The notes under the pieces: generated by a model
What the model was told of the DNA's origin: nothing
Databases searched by the model: none
What the model saw: only the letters and a program-made list of their open reading frames with translations
Shown here: positions 53,070 to 63,372 of the stretch, in pieces
How positions within the stretch are numbered: the stretch's first letter is position 1
Layout: each line of letters begins with the position of its first letter
Translations under genes and position numbers: made by a program
Source: Pararge aegeria
Taxonomy: Eukaryota > Arthropoda > Insecta > Lepidoptera > Nymphalidae
Length of the DNA stretch: 64,000 nucleotides
Direction: 5' to 3'
NCBI RefSeq assembly: GCF_905163445.1
Contig: NC_053191.1
Coordinates: forward strand, 16,244,001 to 16,308,000

Positions 53070-53375
53070 GGATAAGGATAGGTAATCCTCGTGGTTAGGA
53101 CTTCGGCTTCCATATCTGGGAGATCGAGTTCGGTCCAAGCGTGCATTACTTTGCGGAGTTATGTGCGTTTTAAGCAATTGAATTGCACTTGCTTTAACGG
53201 CGAAGGTAATTGTTCGAGTTCTCCACAAAGTTTGTGAACTCTAGAAGAAGTGGTAGACTACGGCCGATAAACCCTTCTCATCCTGAGCATGTGATGTCGA
53301 GAAGAAGTGATAGAATAAACCCTTCTCATCCTTAGAGGAGACCCGTGCCCTGAGAGCCGTTAATGGGTTGATAAC
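53070..53375 (+). mobile_element. SINE-C copy
   Basis: Head TCCTCGTGGTTAGGACTTCG, body with TTGCGGAGTTATGTGCGTTT, end TAATGGGTTGATAACGATGA. Immediately downstream of the P-protein stop, so it may lie in the 3' UTR. Confidence 0.75.
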
Positions 53376-53417
53376 GATGACTATATGAAAGGATGTTCCG
53401 AACACGCCGCAGAAGCG

Positions 53418-53596
53418 TCAGTGCCAGGAGAAAACACTGTGGCATAGCAGCAGATACACGGAGGCCACGAGAAGGTTCCCCAGCATGATGGGAAAGCCGA
53501 TCTTGAGGAACTGAATGAAGGTGAACCTGTACCCGTGTTGCTCTGCAACGCCTGCGCAGACAACGTTCGCGCTCGCGCCGATCAACGTGCCATTAC
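53418..53596 (-). CDS. Oca2: P-protein last exon
   Basis: Acceptor TTTTTGTGTCCAG, 2 + 177 nt. Continues [20 protein letters not shown], then [18 protein letters not shown], a final membrane helix and stop TGA at 53,420-53,418. Confidence 0.9.
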
Positions 53597-56500
53597 CTGG
53601 ACACAAAAAAATAAATTAAAAAACCTCTAACACTAGTCAAGTCACAACCTTTTATTTGATATCCATATGGGAGAGCTGTGTGAAAAAAATTAATTCGAAA
53701 TTTTGTTGTTGCGGCCATCTTGGATTTAAAATTTATCATATGTATATGTGTTCTAATTGTCCAGCCTTTTCATTGGATACGCATATACGCCATGTTGTGG
53801 CGGCGACCATCTTGGACGGGTTTTCATCAAACAACCAAAAAACTCGCGTATTGTATAGAAGCAGGCGTTACTTTGCGGAAATCCATGATATATTATCAAA
53901 ATTAAGCTTAATTTGCTATACTCCGCAAAAAGCAGGAGAATCTGTGTGGTGTAATTTATAATTTCTTCAATCCTTATACTCCACACCAAACAGATCCTCG
54001 GCAATACACCCTCTACGCACGTTTCGCTCCGAAACCGGAGCATCATCAGGAGATGTTGACTTTACAATGAATAATTGTAAAGATACATAAAGAGAAAAGA
54101 CACAGATTCTCCTGCTTTTCGCGGAGTATAGCAAATTAAGCTTAATTTTGATAAAAAACCTTTAAAATAAAAAAACAAAATCGGTTTATCCGTTCGGGAG
54201 CTATATGCCACTTACACACGCAGACACGTTAAATACCCCGTCGTTTGTGTGCCGCGGGTAAAAATAAAGCTTATTATGCTGTAAACGATATGGCATAAAA
54301 CTTAGTAGTAGAGTTGTTTGTGACAGAGCTCGTCCGGGGAAGTACTATCGCCTTGCTTATGCAGCCAAGCAGTATTGTTGCGATGCTGTGTTCCAGTCCG
54401 AAGGGCATGGTTGCCGGTGTTATTTCAGGTACATGGGGTATAACACCTGCGCCTCAAGCTAATGGACACATATGGCACTTTGCTTGCAATTGGCATGCCC
54501 TGGGAAGTTGTTCTGTTTATACTTGGATCATAAACTTAATCCATTAATTATCCTTACTAATATTATAAGTGCGAAAATGTGTCTGTTTGTCATTCTCTTA
54601 CGCCCTAACCAAGCGACCAATACACTTGATATTTGACATAGAATTAGTTTTAAGAATGGAGAGCAACATACGATACTTTTTATCCCAGAAAACCAATGGC
54701 TCCCACGGATGAAAAAAAACTGTAATAGTTAGTTATTATATTATATAAACACACAGACTGAAATCTTATAATTAATGTTACCAGTAATGCTAGCATGCGC
54801 ACCACGATATAGTTATCTCTTTTTCTATATTGACGAAATAAGGTAGAGATAACTCTCTCGTTGCGCACATCCTAGCCCAACAGGAGGTTTAAGATGTGGT
54901 TAAGGTCTACCTCCAAGGCAGGCGCCGAAGCTTAGTGCCCACGCGAGAGGGGGTAGAGGAAGCGCAAGTCCGCTTGGATCCGCGAGTGCTGCCACCACAC
55001 GCACCATCATTGTGGTTAATGGGATGTTGTCGACGAAGGCTGATGCTAAGCCTGAAACCTTGAAATAAATCGATGGCCTAATTAGTCACATAATTATCAG
55101 ACCATTTCCGATCCACTATTGGGCACGGGTAGCATAATATTGACGGCCGACAGTACACTCTAAAAAAAGAAAGTCAACTAAGAGAGATTTTCTCTTAGTT
55201 GACGTAATATAAATTATAACAATTATGATAATAAACATAACAACAAAAGCTGAGCTGATATAGCAGCAAGTTCATTATAGATTGAGCTAACAATGTAGGT
55301 ATGTTCATTGATTCTAACAAATAAATACGTTGTTTCTATTATTATTTACTTCTTTGTATGATTAAATCTATTTTAATTATTTAGCTTAAACAAGTACGTA
55401 AATTGAATCAGTTAAGAATATGCCTTAGTTAAGTAACAATAATAGGAGCAATACAGTTGCCCAGTCCATTGAATTATGATAAACAATCATTATCATCTTA
55501 TTTGATGTATCTATGTTCTTTTTAGGCTCGTATGGAATCAAGATGCTTGATCACAACAATCACTATCTTGTTAGGAATAACCATTTTTTTTTTAGAGTGT
55601 TGCAGTGGGCAAAGAGTCCAAGGAAGATTCCCACAACTGGAAAACTTTTGTGTAATGAACATTAATGCTTTTCGGTGGCTGTGTGTTTATTTATATAAGT
55701 ATTTATGTATATCTATCTATATATATAAAAGAGAAAGTGTGTGGGTAGGTTCCGTATAGGCTCTGAAACGGCTGGACCGATTTCAATAAAACTTTCAGGG
55801 AATCTCCGGATTGACCTGGCGTGTAATCCTGTAAAGTTTGGTGACGACCGGAGCACTCCTATTTTTGAACTGTCAAACTGTCAAATTCAGCTTTTATTTA
55901 CTATGATGATATTCTATTGTTGGGTGTAGATTATGATCTTCACCCGCTCGAGAAGAGAATAGAAGAGAATGAATACGGAGAGAAATAAATGATTTAATAT
56001 ATTATGAGACTTAAATTAAAAATTTAATGATGTAAGTTTATTGTTTAAATAAAATAAAGCAAATTCTAGCCCGGCGAAGCGGGCTGGGTACGCTAGTTAT
56101 TCATAAAAATATTCATTATTTCTATTAATATTTATAAATAGAAATAATCATTCATCAGTTATCTTAGTACCCATAACTAACTGACTAAGCTACGCTTACT
56201 TTGTTGCTAGATGGCGATGTGTCGTAGTATACTAATAAAAAATAAAAAAAAAATTGGGTCGCTTCCCTCTGCGCAAATCAGCTGTAATTGAGAAATTAAA
56301 AAAATCCCCAAATCTACTTAAAATTACAGTGGTGCTACGACAGGAGAGATGGTGTGCTATAACTAGGCCTACCTATAACACAATTAGAATAAGGTTACTC
56401 ATTGGCTGATAAAACTTAACTGCATTGTCACTTCAACAAATAACGTACTAGCAATCTCTTGCGACTGCGTCCGCGTATAAGTCAACCTTAATAGATAGAC

Positions 56501-59500
56501 ATATGCTATCGCGGATTTTTTTTTAGAACTTTTAAAGGAGAACGAAACTTGGGATAGGTCATGATTTTATCGGAACTTTAACAGCGCAAGCAGCGAAAGC
56601 TCTCAATAGGAAACAAATCTTATTAATATTTAGATATATTGCATATTTTTAGTACTTATCATTTAGTATATTGTTCTTTTCTTTGAGCTTTACCACAATA
56701 AAATCATATTACTCACTCCTGGGGTAGCTGGAAGAGAGATTTCTTATAGAGATAGGCTTTCCTTTTTACACTTCATTTATCATAAGTTCACAGTCACAAT
56801 TTATGTTATATAAATAATAAATAAATAAAATAAATAAATAAATCCCGATTTTGAAACATTCTTCATTGGTGCTATGGTTCTATTGGTCTCAGCGTGACCG
56901 ATAGATGATATATAGCCTATAGCTTTCCTTGATGGGCTATCTAACACTGAAAGAATTATTCTAGTCGGACCAGTAGTTCCTGAGATCAACGCGTTCAAGT
57001 AAACAAACAATCTCTTCAGATTTATATAAATTAGTATAAGATTTTCCATCACTTACCCACAATATAAGCATAATAGCCACTGAGAGTCTGGATTCTTCAC
57101 CGACTTTCAATATAAGGGATTCAGTTAAGCTTCCGATCCAAGCTATCAGTCCCAACTTTGATAGAACCTGTAAAATTTGACAGTTTAAAATGTCATCCCA
57201 CGGGTCTTATTTCTTTTTCGTCATAAAAAAAAACTATTATATAAAATCCATAGTTAATTGTTGATTGAAATGAAACATGGCACACAGATTTGTCGGCCGA
57301 TTGGCGCAGTGGGCAGCGACCCTGCTTTCTGAGTCCGAGGCCGTGAGTTCGATTCCCACAACTGGAAAATGTTTATGTGATGAACAGGAATGACTCTCAG
57401 TATCTTGGTGTTTATGTGTATTTTATAAGTATTTATGTTTATTATTCCATAAAAAAATATTCATCTGTCATCTTCGCACCCATAACATAAGCTACGCGCA
57501 CTTTGGGCTAGATGGAGATATGTGTATTGTCATAGTAAATATTTAGTATTTATTTAGATGTGTATATAATATTTAAAGAACAGAAACACTTATGCCTGTT
57601 TTAACTAAACCTAGCCTGAGTCGGATGCAATGCAAAATGCTGAAGTATGTAATGCTGGTATCTAAATATGATAATAAAAAACACAAAATACCACACCTTG
57701 TGGCAAGAACCAAAAAAGTTAGGTTAAAAGAGTTGCCTAGTGAAAAGGTAAATTTATGCCTAGTAATCATCTAGTTTCATACTTAGGCATTGCCTTGGCC
57801 GTCTTTAGGGGCATTAGGGCCTTATTGTATAGTAGGTATATTTTCTCTCTATCTGCCGTTAATAATTTGACATTCGGAAGAAGACAAAAAAAAATTGCGT
57901 AACAAAGAAGAAGTAGGCTTACCTCCATCATCACGAACAAGGCAGCAAAGAACAGAAGGGTAGACCACTCCACTCTAGCCAGAATAGGTTCCAAGTCCTC
58001 TCTCTCTGCTAGAAGTAGAAGCAATAGTGCTCCAAGCAGCGCAGTCCAGCCAAGAGATAGCCTTTCTGAACGAAATAGAATAAAAACCAGATTGGAAATT
58101 ATTTGCTGTTTCTATTATTCTTGCTTGTAGGAATGGCGGTTCCATCACGGAAATTTGTTACCTAATCCCTATGCCTATCCCTACTAATATTATAAATGTG
58201 AATGTAAGTTTGTTTGTTACGCTTTCACGCAAAAACTACTAAACCGATCCTCATGAAACTTTGTACACATATTTTTGGAAGTGTTAGAAGTAATATAGGA
58301 TATTTTAAATCCCGACATTAAGCTCGGTTCCTTTGGGAGAGGGGATGAAAGTGTTTGACGATTTTAAACCATAACATATTGTGTAAAATCGTCAAACACT
58401 CAAATTATAAATAATAACCGATATAAATAATTATTTTTGTACTTTAGAGGTTATAATATGTGTTTAATTTTGCCCAAACTTTCTGAAGGCCTGCTGCAGC
58501 AAACCCCCCGCCTTTAAGGCCTAGCGATGCTGAATACTTAATTTTTTTTTCAGAACTACAACTAAACCACACCAAAAAACAAAATCAAACGTAGACGAAG
58601 TCGCGGGCAATAGCTAGTACATTATGAAAATAAAGCTTAATTTGCTTCATTCCGCGAAAAGCAAGACAATCTGATAATTTCTTCAATCCCGATACTCCAC
58701 ACCAAAAAGACCTTCAGCAATGTACCCTCTACGCACGTGTTAGGAAATAGGGAATTACAGCACTTTATCTATGATAAACCCGATGATTATATTAAATATA
58801 TCAACAAATCATAGTTTGTATACTCATTGATAATGTATTGAAAATAGAATAATGGACTTTAGTAGACTGTCAAATAAAAGTATAGGATCTATGGCGGGAG
58901 ACGCGAGTTTGACAAGTTAGATTGGCGGCAAAGAAAAGTGAGGACGGATTTAAATTAATGAATTGAGAATAGAAGATTAAGTAAAGTATTGTGGATAGAA
59001 CGTTACAAATTGGGAATAGATGATTTATAATGGAAACGACATACTTAACGAAATATTGTTGTGGCAAAACAAGAGTCGTATATACTGGTGATGGTGTTGA
59101 GATAAGTTGTTAAAAGTTGTTGGTACTATGGTTGTACCTGATGTTGCATCAGATAAGTATATATCATCTTTTGGTTTATTTAGGTATCATATATGGAGCC
59201 CTAGCATAACTTTATACCGACAGTTTATGTAGCAGAGGTTGCTCTATACAAACAACTTGTTCCAAAAGTCCTGATGTTATAAGTGATAATAGTAGTTATG
59301 TTCGACCTGTCTTATGTGTCTTGTATCAAAGGGCCTAGCGTTATTACATATGACAATGTTGTAATTGTGTTTATAAGTTGTTTTAATTGATTGAATAAAA
59401 GAGCAACGGTAGAGTTTCTTGCCAGTGGTCTTCTCTGCCGAAGACAGCATTCCGAACTGGTAGTAGAGTCATTTGAAGGTAACAAGTAATATGAATTATA

Positions 59501-61298
59501 GAGAAGCCTAATATACAGTATTAGAGTCAGTCTAGTTGTTTTATTTCACTCCTTGGGAAGTCAGGTTTATAGAGTACAGACCCATAACACTGCTCTAAAG
59601 CAGGTTGGTGGGCTTTAATGATGTCTTTTATAAAATGAATACTTTAATATAAGAAACTAGGTATTTAGCTTCAATAATACTGTTAATTAATGAAAGATCT
59701 AAGTGCCATCCTGAACATTGTGGGTATTGAAGTGAATATCTGAATACCTGGGCCTTCCATTCTTTTATATTTTTTTAGCACACGCTTCGCTCCGAAACCG
59801 GAGCATCCTCAGGATAGTATCAATTACGTAGAGGGTACATTGCCGAAGGTCTGTTTGGTGTGGATTATAAGAATTAAAGAATTTATATACTAACTAGCTG
59901 TTGCCCGCGACTTCGTCTGCGTTTGTTTTTGTTTTTCGAAAGGCACTTGGCATTCGATTTAGGTGTAATTCTACGCACTTTATGTATTTAGGATAGCTAA
60001 GCCTTAAATAACGGGTTGGCTGCCGTCCGCTGAGGAGTTGTGTCCTCTATCTCCAATCACATTCATCAGATGTACACGAAATTTGGGCAAAATTAAACAG
60101 ACGTTATAACCTCTAAAGTACAAAAGTAGTTATTTAAATCGGTTATCATTTGACGGCGTTATGGTATAAAATCGTCAAACACCTTCTACCCCTCTCCCAA
60201 AAGAACTCAGCTTAATTTCGGGATAAAGGGTATCCTTTATTAATTCTAACACTTCCAAAAATATGTGTACAAAGTTTCATGATGATCGGTTTAGTAGTTT
60301 TTGCATGAAAGCGTAACAAACAAACTTACATTCACACTTATAATATTAGTAGGGATAGGGATAGGGATAGGGAAGTAGGGATGTGAGGTACGTTATTTGA
60401 ATCTATATCGTGAAGTTAGAAATAGGTTTGTTACGAGATCATATTATCTTTTTTCTCCTATAGTATGCGTGTTTTTATTTATTCCTCTAAAAGTTAGCCC
60501 TTGACTGTAATCTCACCTGATGGTAAGTGATAAGTGGTAGTGCAAGATGGTAAGTAAATAAAATAAATAAATAAATATACTAGAATAATACACACATCGC
60601 CATCTAGTCCCAAAGTAAGCGTAGCTTGTGTTATGGGTACTAAGATAACTAATGAATATTTTTTTATGAATAACATACATAAATACTTATAATATATAGA
60701 TAAACATTATAACATTATGCGAGTTATATACGCGTAGATTAGGGGAATGGTTTAACGCCTAATCTACGCGACATCGTACCGGAGCGCGAAATTGCTTAGC
60801 AGCACGTTTATATCGGCGGTCACGGCTGAAGCCGACCAGACCAGAGGAAATACAGAAATTATAAATTCTGAATTTGCCCCTGCAGGAAATCGAACCCAGA
60901 ACATCCAGCTTAGAACCACAGCACTAACCGCTGCGCCAGAGAGGTCGTCAAAACGTAGAATAGTACATATAAACCTTTTTCTATTGCTGAAAACTGAAGT
61001 TTGTTGCGAAGTTTAAAACATCTAAGCGTTCGCACAGGAGAGAACCTTTTTATACTATGTTAAATAGATTACTATAGATTCATATGGATGAGACATTTTT
61101 GAGATTACATCCTTAAGGGATAAAGTAAAGCGAGTTTTCTCAAGGCCAAGATGAACACCTAAGCTAAATTCTTAAGACATGAAAGGTAAATAAAAAAAAC
61201 TTACGTAATTCGGGTATTGCGTGAAGAAAGAACACTACGACCACAAAAGCGACGCACACTGCAGATTTGATAAGCAGCTGTTTGTCTCTGATGCGGTA
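53418..61298 (-). CDS. Oca2: P-protein/OCA2-like (hoepel-type) anion permease, C-terminal five exons, partial
   Basis: join(61298..61205, 58065..57923, 57167..57057, 55058..54911, 53596..53418), minus strand, 5' incomplete; 224 residues to a TGA. It is recognised from the permease signature blocks [51 protein letters not shown], and [18 protein letters not shown] at an exon junction. These match the C-terminal half of mammalian OCA2 and fly hoepel proteins (ArsB/NhaD permease superfamily). Those proteins are multi-pass proteins of melanosomes or related organelles; vertebrate OCA2 supports melanosomal chloride conductance and pH. The C-terminus lies where the family ends. About two thirds of the protein must be upstream of 61.3 kb and mostly beyond the window. 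Introns hold SINEs, Helitrons and repeat E, but all five exons are open with consensus splice sites, so the gene looks functional. Confidence 0.9.
53855..54170 (+). repeat. MITE-like repeat E with inverted partner
   Basis: Forward copy 53,855-54,065. A second reversed piece at 54,100-54,165 gives a ~60-bp near-perfect inverted repeat around TCAAAATTAAGCTTAATTTG. In the P-protein last intron. Confidence 0.65.
54305..54500 (+). repeat. Dispersed repeat D copy
   Basis: GTGACAGAGCTCGTCCGGGG and TTCCAGTCCGAAGGGCATGG, as at 6,440-6,640. Confidence 0.55.
54551..54715 (+). mobile_element. Helitron 5' fragment
   Basis: TCCTTACTAATATTATAAGT after A, with TTATCCCAGAAAACCAATGG. No CTAG terminus was found. 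Confidence 0.5.
54911..55058 (-). CDS. Oca2: P-protein exon with VDNIP motif
   Basis: 49 codons, [20 protein letters not shown] ... FGACLGG. Two acceptors are possible, CAAG|GTTTCAG and TTTCAG|GC. Only the upstream one keeps the WVSxLAS spacing of the family and the frame from the previous exon. Donor GGAG|GTAGAC. Confidence 0.9.
55173..55203. repeat. Perfect 13-bp hairpin
   Basis: GTCAACTAAGAGA and its complement around a 5-nt loop, in a P-protein intron. Confidence 0.9.
55712..56096 (+). mobile_element. Non-autonomous Helitron, exact ends, inside SINE-A
   Basis: Starts TCTATCTATATATATAAAAG after A. The 3' hairpin GCCCGGCGAAGCGGGC lies 9 nt before the terminal CTAG, which precedes T. 385 bp. 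Removal restores the SINE-A consensus exactly. Confidence 0.9.
56115..56148. repeat. 12-bp inverted repeat in SINE-A
   Basis: ATTATTTCTATT and its complement around 10 nt, absent from the other SINE-A copies at this position. Confidence 0.85.
56241..57056. other. P-protein intron, Helitron-like remnants
   Basis: Contains ATTTTTATCGGAACTTTAAC-like and GACTGCGTCCGCG-type pieces of repeats. No exon. Confidence 0.35.
57057..57167 (-). CDS. Oca2: P-protein exon ([12 protein letters not shown])
   Basis: 37 codons in phase 0 at both ends: [16 protein letters not shown] ... [11 protein letters not shown]. Acceptor TTTTACAG, donor TGTGG|GTAAGT. Aligns with the AELGLIEFIG-type helix of the family. 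Confidence 0.9.
57292..57550 (+). mobile_element. SINE-A copy
   Basis: Near-complete: CGGCCGATTGGCGCAGTGGG, B box AGTTCGATTCC, body, tail. In a P-protein intron. Confidence 0.85.
57600..57790 (+). repeat. Dispersed repeat H copy
   Basis: CACACCTTGTGGCAAGAACC, GAGTTGCCTAGTGAAAAGG and TTATGCCTAGTAATCATC. Confidence 0.6.
57923..58065 (-). CDS. Oca2: P-protein exon ([10 protein letters not shown])
   Basis: 2 + 141 nt, [20 protein letters not shown], then [20 protein letters not shown]. Acceptor TATTTCGTTCAG, donor GGAG|GTAAGC. Confidence 0.92.
58178..58617 (+). mobile_element. Non-autonomous Helitron, complete
   Basis: TCCCTACTAATATTATAAAT after A; ends GGGCAATAGCTAG before T; 440 bp. Same family as 59,894-60,355 in opposite orientation. 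Confidence 0.8.
58618..58745 (+). repeat. MITE-like repeat E fragment
   Basis: AAAGCTTAATTTGCTTCATT and GTACCCTCTACGCACGTG, starting right at the Helitron 3' end. Confidence 0.5.
58746..59774. other. P-protein intron, LINE 3' UTR remnant
   Basis: 59,395-59,470 carries AGAGTTTCTTGCCAGTGGTC, related to 12,735-12,893. The rest is unclassified. No exon. Confidence 0.4.
59775..59890 (-). repeat. MITE-like repeat E, reverse fragment
   Basis: CGCTCCGAAACCGGAGCATC, GTAGAGGGTACATTGCCGAA and TCTGTTTGGTGTGG. Confidence 0.6.
59894..60355 (-). mobile_element. Non-autonomous Helitron, complete, reverse
   Basis: CTAG at 59,894-59,897 after A; minus-strand start TCCCTACTAATATTATAAGT at 60,355, next to T. 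462 bp. A (GGGATA)n run follows at 60,352-60,375. Confidence 0.8.
60555..60715 (-). mobile_element. SINE-A 3' part inside SINE-B
   Basis: (TAAA)n, then ACACATCGCCATCTAGTCCC and GCGTAGCTTGTGTTATGGG. The head is missing, as expected for 5'-truncated retroposition. Confidence 0.75.
60731..60770. repeat. 13-bp inverted repeat within SINE-B
   Basis: CGCGTAGATTAGG and its complement around 14 nt. Only the right arm belongs to the normal SINE-B sequence. Confidence 0.85.
61205..61298 (-). CDS. Oca2: P-protein exon (most 5' exon in window)
   Basis: 31 codons, [20 protein letters not shown] then a hydrophobic stretch and HAIPEL. Acceptor TTTTGCAG, donor TTAC|GTAAGT. The C plus AA of the next exon gives Gln, continuing into LSLGW. 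Confidence 0.85.
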
Positions 61299-62114
61299 CT
61301 GCAAAACAAAACAATATTATACTTATAATATATAATACTGAAGAGTTTGTTTGTTCGTATACTTGAAAGCGATGATCTCAGTTACTACTGCTCCGATTAG
61401 AAAAATTCTTTCAGCGTTTAATAGCCTATTTATCGAGGTATGTATATGTGTAAAGAGCCTTCCTTTTTTATACGAGAGAATGAGATGATATATATGATAT
61501 ATATCATCACGATAAGTCCAGCAGGAGCGTAACGCCATTGAAGAATTTTTCAAATTCGGAGGTTTTATTCTTTTTGAGAGCTTTCGCAGAGTGGGCTGCG
61601 TAAACGGTTAAAGTTTCGATAAAATCATGACGACAAAGATGTTTCCATTTAAAGGTTCTTAATCAAAGTCATATTTCTATCTTTAAAGGTTGACTTATAC
61701 GGGGCCAAAGTCGCGAGGGACTGATCGATAAAATAATGTTTGAAATACTGTATATGTATGTTACTGTAAGTTTCGTTTACCTACAGAGTCCCCAATCAGA
61801 TTTTTTATTATCATCATCAGTAACTCATTAACGGCACGCAATAGAGCACGATTCTCCTCTCAGAATGAAAAGGGTAGTCTACAACGCCTGGCCAAGTGCG
61901 GATTGTTAAACTTCAGACGTCTTTGAGAACGTTCTGGACTATATACAGGTTTCTTTCACCGTTAAAGCAAGTGATATTTACATGGACGTAGCTTCTGGTA
62001 TAGGGTAGGACAAGTGTTTTGTGTTATTTTTTTAGAGGGCTCTATAATCGATACTGAAGCCTGTAACGTAATAAATGTCTATTTAATTACGTTACATAAA
62101 TTTTATAATAATAT
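61299..62114. other. P-protein intron
   Basis: Holds a SINE-C reverse fragment (61,815-61,985: CAGAATGAAAAGGGTAGTC, then TTTCTTTCACCGTTAAAGCA). No further upstream exon seen. Confidence 0.5.
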
Positions 62115-62875
62115 TGTTGGAATTTGCGCGCGGGCAATCTTCCGAAATGTCGCGAAACTGGTATCCCGGCGCGAGGGGAGCGGTGCGCGGGGACCAACCG
62201 CGCTCGCGGCTTTCTAACTTCGCACGGCTCGTCAGTCGTCAGTCGCCCAGGTCTCTGCTAGAGGCTGGACGCCGCGCGGCCGCTGTGCGGCCGCCGCCGC
62301 GTTATTTTTCTTACGACTCTCACTTGATTACTGTTTTTTTTGCCTTAGTCCTTAGGGATGCTATCTAGGCCCCGTGTATCGGGTAAGTGTTGAACGATTC
62401 CTTAAAGTTTAGACGTTAGAATATCTTTTAATTAGGTAAATTACACGCATGCGGGTCGGCCATTGCGCTCGTTGCCTTTGTTCTTTGTTCTCGCACATTG
62501 ACCCATGCAATCGATCATATTTGGCTTAATCCTTGCATATTCTTTGTTAAAATTTCATCTAAATGTTTTAATTCCTATTTTTTTTATAATTAAGTCCCTA
62601 TTTCGATAAATTCCCAGATTCTCATACTATAGTAGTTCTCTGTATTTTGCTAATAACCTCACGTACCTTTTGCTATTTGCTATCTTTTAATTAATATTAG
62701 TCTTAATGTCTATTGTTTTATTTTAATGCTTCTCACGCTCTCATAATGTAAACTCCGTCTGATTGTGAACAACGCATCCGCCATCTTGCGCAGTGCTTGC
62801 CGCTTAGCTGAGCCACGTGTTCGCAATCAGACGAGTTGAAGCGGAATTATTTTTCACACGCTGGACGAAAATTCC

Positions 62876-62985
62876 AGGGTTCGAGTTTCGAGTTTCGAGT
62901 TTCGAGTCTCAAGTTCGAGTTTCAAGTCTCAAGTTCGAGTTTCGAGTTTCGAGTTCAAGTTTCGAGTTTCAAGTTTCAAGTTCCG
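62876..62985. repeat. TTCGAGT/TTCAAGT minisatellite
   Basis: About 15 units of a 7-bp motif with CGA/CAA variants, ending at TTCCGGGTTCGAC. Lies inside the LTR. Confidence 0.9.
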
Positions 62986-63245
62986 GGTTCGACTCCCTGT
63001 TGTTGTCGACGTCACCTCCGACGCCGATCTCCGGGTGCAGCTGAAGACCACCTCGTCTGCGCCTGCCTCGCTTCGGGTTCGACTCCCTGTGGTTGTCGAC
63101 GTCACCGTCAACGTGCCGTCTCCTGGTGCAGCTGAAGACCACCTCGTCTTCGCCTGCCTCGCTTCGGGTTCGACTCCCTGTGGTTGTCGACGTCACCGTC
63201 AACGTGCCGTCTCCTGGTGCAGCTGAAGACCACCTCGCCTTCGCC
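62982..63245. repeat. Threefold ~91-bp tandem repeat
   Basis: Units at GGGTTCGACTCCCTGT 62,985, 63,075 and 63,166. Units 2 and 3 are almost identical, unit 1 diverged. Frames through it (for example GADEVVF, SASEVTSTTTG) are repetitive artefacts. Confidence 0.9.
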
Positions 63246-63354
63246 TGTTCCTTCTGGGCTACGTCATCCTCGGACGGAAGTACTCGCCCACTACACTTTT
63301 TGGAATTAATTTATTTGACCGGCCTAATTTAGACCATAACTAGGCCCAGCAACA

Positions 63355-63372
63355 CTGGCGCCCTCTACGTGG
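63355..63372 (+). promoter_or_regulatory. Candidate primer-binding site
   Basis: CTGGCGCCCTCTACGTGG directly after the LTR terminal CA. TGGCGCC is shared with tRNA 3' ends used as primers by many LTR elements. The cognate tRNA is not determined. Confidence 0.45.

Larger units (their letters stand above)
55605..56240 (+). mobile_element. SINE-A interrupted by a Helitron
   Basis: 5' part damaged (TTCCCACAACTGGAAAAC present, A box lost). The body is split after TATTTATGTATA (55,711), resumes at TTATTCATAAAAATATTC (56,097), and reaches GTCGTAGTATAC. Confidence 0.8.
60483..60950 (-). mobile_element. SINE-B reverse copy split by SINE-A
   Basis: Tail part 60,483-60,552 (AAAAGTTAGCCCTTGACTGT). Head part about 60,770-60,950 (GGAAATCGAACCCAGAACAT, CACTAACCGCTGCGCCAGAG). 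Confidence 0.75.
62115..63354 (+). mobile_element. Probable 5' LTR of an LTR retrotransposon
   Basis: 1,240 bp bounded by TGTTGG and CCCAGCAACA (TGTTG/CAACA inverted ends), followed by a TGGCGCC-type primer-binding site. It has a GC-rich 5' segment (62,125-62,310) and two internal tandem repeat blocks. The plus orientation would be antisense to the P-protein gene. No second LTR is inside the window, so this rests on the ends and the primer site. Confidence 0.6.

Noticed and set aside
62929..63332. Several 60-80 codon ORFs on both strands
   Set aside because: All are frames through the 91-bp tandem repeat in the LTR.
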